From assembly GCA_009781525.1 (NCBI GenBank), contig WQXZ01000086.1, positions 1 to 7,323 on the forward strand: 7,323 nt of DNA, read 5' to 3'. The translations under genes and the position numbers were made by a program. The notes below the pieces were generated by a model that saw nothing but the letters and a program-made list of their open reading frames with translations, did not search any database and was not told where the DNA came from. Positions 5,592 through 7,323 of this stretch are shown in pieces; within the stretch, counting starts at the first letter, position 1; each line of letters begins with the position of its first letter. This DNA is from Coriobacteriia bacterium (GTDB taxonomy: Bacteria > Actinomycetota > Coriobacteriia > Coriobacteriales > UBA8131).

Positions 5592-5597
5592 TATAAT
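5592..5597 (+). promoter_or_regulatory. Candidate -10 box for the P-type ATPase gene
   Basis: A perfect TATAAT lies 41 bp before the ATPase ATG. The -35 is weak: TGTGCA at 5567-5572 matches three positions but leaves a long 19-bp spacer. Two Shine-Dalgarno-like runs follow, AAAGGAG (5604-5610) and AGGGGAG (5622-5628). Only the second is placed to serve the ATG at 5639; an in-frame TTG at 5633 is too close to it to be preferred. Confidence 0.45.
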
Positions 5598-5638
5598 TCT
5601 GCCAAAGGAGAATCATCAATCAGGGGAGCTGGTTGCCA

Positions 5639-7323
5639 ATGGACTATTTCTTGCGTGACACTGATGATGTACTACTAGAGCTTCAAACTTCAGAATCCGG
5701 GTTGACGGTAAGCGAGGCAACCCGGCGTTTGGCTGAGTATGGGCGAAACGAGCTAGAGAAAGCCAAGCGAAAGCCACTTATCATACGTCTGCTCAGCCAG
5801 CTGGTCGACCCGATGGTTATTATCCTTTTGGTTGCTGCCCTGGTATCAGCAATCATCGCTGCGTATAGCGGTGGAGGCTTACATGAGTATGCCGACGTGG
5901 CTATCATTCTTGCTGTTGTGGTCATCAACAGCATCTTAGGTGTCTACCAGGAAAACAAAGCCGAAAACGCCATCGATGCGCTTCAGCAGATGAGTGCGAC
6001 TACTGCCAAGGTCAGACGCGACAACGATGTGCTTGTGGTTCAGTCAGCTGAGCTGGTGATCGGAGACATCGTCTTGGTTGAAGCGGGTGATGTCGTGCCT
6101 GCCGATATCCGCCTGATTGAATGTGCTTCGCTTCGTACTGAGGAAGCAGCGCTGACTGGCGAATCGCTGGCTGTCGACAAGCAAACCGAAGCTATCAGCA
6201 GCAAAACCGGTAAGGTAGCCTTAGGCGACCGGACCAACATGATATACATGGGGTCTGACATCGTAGCTGGCAGAGCTGAAGGTGTTGTCGTTGCAACGGC
6301 AATGAAGACCGAAATGGGCAGCATCGCCAGCCTGATCCAGACTACCGAAGACGGTGAGACCCCTCTGCAGATCAAACTGGCTCAACTCAGCAAGATCTTA
6401 ACCTATGCTGTGCTGGGAATCTGCGCCATAGTATTCGTCATCGATCTTATCCACGATGGAAAAATAAGCACAGACAGTCTGTTGGACAGCTTCATGATAG
6501 CCGTTTCACTTGCTGTTGCCGCCATTCCCGAAGGACTGGTTGCTGTCGTCACCATCGTGCTTTCTATCGGCGTGACCAACATGGCAAATCGCCGCGCCAT
6601 CATCCGCCGCTTGACTGCAGTCGAGACCCTTAGGTGTGCTCAGGTCATCTGTACCGATAAGACCGGCACGCTGACCCAGAACAAGATGACGGTCGTCGAG
6701 GTTTACGGTAGCACTGACCTGCTGGTACCAGCAATGGCGCTTTGCACTGATTCGCAATTATCTTCATATGGAGAAATAATCGGTGAGCCCACCGAGAATG
6801 CACTTGTAGCCAAAGCCATCGATGCTGGTGTTGATTTTACTGCGTTAAAGCTGGCAGAACCCAGGGTCGCAGAGGTTCCCTTCGATAGCACCAGAAAGAT
6901 GATGACGACGATCCATCAGACCGACCAAGGAATCATCCAGTACACCAAAGGCGCACCTGATGTCATTTTGGGGCTCTGCACCCATGTGCTGATAGACAAC
7001 ACTCGCGTAGTCGAAATAAATGATGAACTGATGATTGCCATCACTCAAAGAATGTCTCGTTACGCTGCTGACGCGTTACGGGTGCTGGCGGCTGCTTATC
7101 GCGAATGGGACGAGTTGCCCGAAGAAATAAGCACGCAGACAGTCGAGCGTGGAATGGTCTTTATCGGCCTTGCTGCCATGCATGACCCAGTGCGACCCGA
7201 AGTCAAGGGAGCAATCGATCAGTGCCGCGCAGCTGGCATCCAGGTGGTTATGATAACCGGTGACCACGTTGACACTGCCGCAGCAATCGGTAAGCAACTC
7301 GGCATTATCTACCGCTCTGACCA
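5639..7323 (+). CDS. P-type Ca2+/cation-transporting ATPase, P2 (SERCA/PMCA-like) family (3'-truncated by window edge)
   Basis: A membrane ion pump that couples ATP hydrolysis to cation export through a phospho-aspartate intermediate. The 561 residues visible include the cation-ATPase N-terminal domain (about 8-50), membrane segments M1/M2 (about 55-77 and 85-104), the A-domain TGES dephosphorylation loop (173-176), M3 (about 252-270), M4 with the ion-site motif AIPEGL (295-300, Glu298), the phosphorylation motif CTDKTGTLTQ with Asp340, N-domain EVPFDSTRKMM (412-422), the ATP-site KGAPD (437-441), HDPVRPEV (515-522) and MITGDH (538-543). M5-M10 lie beyond the window. The motif set fits calcium-type pumps such as LMCA1, SERCA and PMCA, but without M5/M6 the ion cannot be fixed. 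Position 301 is Val where PEGLP is usual. The ATG at 5639 follows AGGGGAG (5622-5628) by 10 nt. It is transcribed divergently from glf. Confidence 0.95.
   Translation, partial: MDYFLRDTDDVLLELQTSESGLTVSEATRRLAEYGRNELEKAKRKPLIIRLLSQLVDPMVIILLVAALVSAIIAAYSGGGLHEYADVAIILAVVVINSILGVYQENKAENAIDALQQMSATTAKVRRDNDVLVVQSAELVIGDIVLVEAGDVVPADIRLIECASLRTEEAALTGESLAVDKQTEAISSKTGKVALGDRTNMIYMGSDIVAGRAEGVVVATAMKTEMGSIASLIQTTEDGETPLQIKLAQLSKILTYAVLGICAIVFVIDLIHDGKISTDSLLDSFMIAVSLAVAAIPEGLVAVVTIVLSIGVTNMANRRAIIRRLTAVETLRCAQVICTDKTGTLTQNKMTVVEVYGSTDLLVPAMALCTDSQLSSYGEIIGEPTENALVAKAIDAGVDFTALKLAEPRVAEVPFDSTRKMMTTIHQTDQGIIQYTKGAPDVILGLCTHVLIDNTRVVEINDELMIAITQRMSRYAADALRVLAAAYREWDELPEEISTQTVERGMVFIGLAAMHDPVRPEVKGAIDQCRAAGIQVVMITGDHVDTAAAIGKQLGIIYRSD

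Overview
This 7.3-kb window looks like an ordinary chromosomal stretch from a bacterium of moderate GC content with Gram-positive-style signals. Strong AGGAG- or GGGAG-type ribosome sites precede the complete genes, and the 5' UTRs are short. The gene mix (RumA/RlmC-type methylase, PAT-like acetyltransferase, NylC/DmpA-type P1 peptidase, solo glf, PMCA-type Ca2+ ATPase) would suit an actinobacterium, perhaps a coriobacterium. That placement is a guess from general resemblance, not a demonstrated assignment. No tRNA, rRNA, CRISPR array, transposase or phage gene was seen.

Layout. (i) 2-940 (+): C-terminal part of a SAM-dependent 5-methyluridine RNA methyltransferase, cut by the left edge. (ii) 1082-3597 (+): three same-strand genes, a PAT-like GNAT acetyltransferase, a P1-family N-terminal-nucleophile peptidase/amidase and a short nitroreductase-family protein. 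They may form a loose operon, but each gap holds repeats. A 32-bp tandem repeat carrying a palindrome lies before the peptidase, and a C-rich tandem array lies before the nitroreductase. (iii) 3598-4173: a 576-bp convergent intergenic region without a credible gene. It holds a perfect 15-bp hairpin and a 185-bp element with perfect 47-bp inverted arms. (iv) 4174-5409 (-): UDP-galactopyranose mutase (glf) with a low-complexity insertion. (v) 5410-5638: divergent promoter region. (vi) 5639 to the right edge (+): N-terminal 561 residues of a P-type Ca2+-like ATPase, cut by the window.

The genes do not form one pathway. They are RNA modification, small-molecule acetylation, amide hydrolysis, flavin redox chemistry, cell-surface galactofuranose precursor synthesis and cation export. 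I found no clear new multi-gene system. The least explained material is intergenic: the long 47-bp inverted repeat, whose core resembles a bidirectional A-tract/stem/U-tract terminator with a 91-nt loop, the helically phased palindromic repeats upstream of the peptidase, and the C-rich, possibly Rho-loading array.
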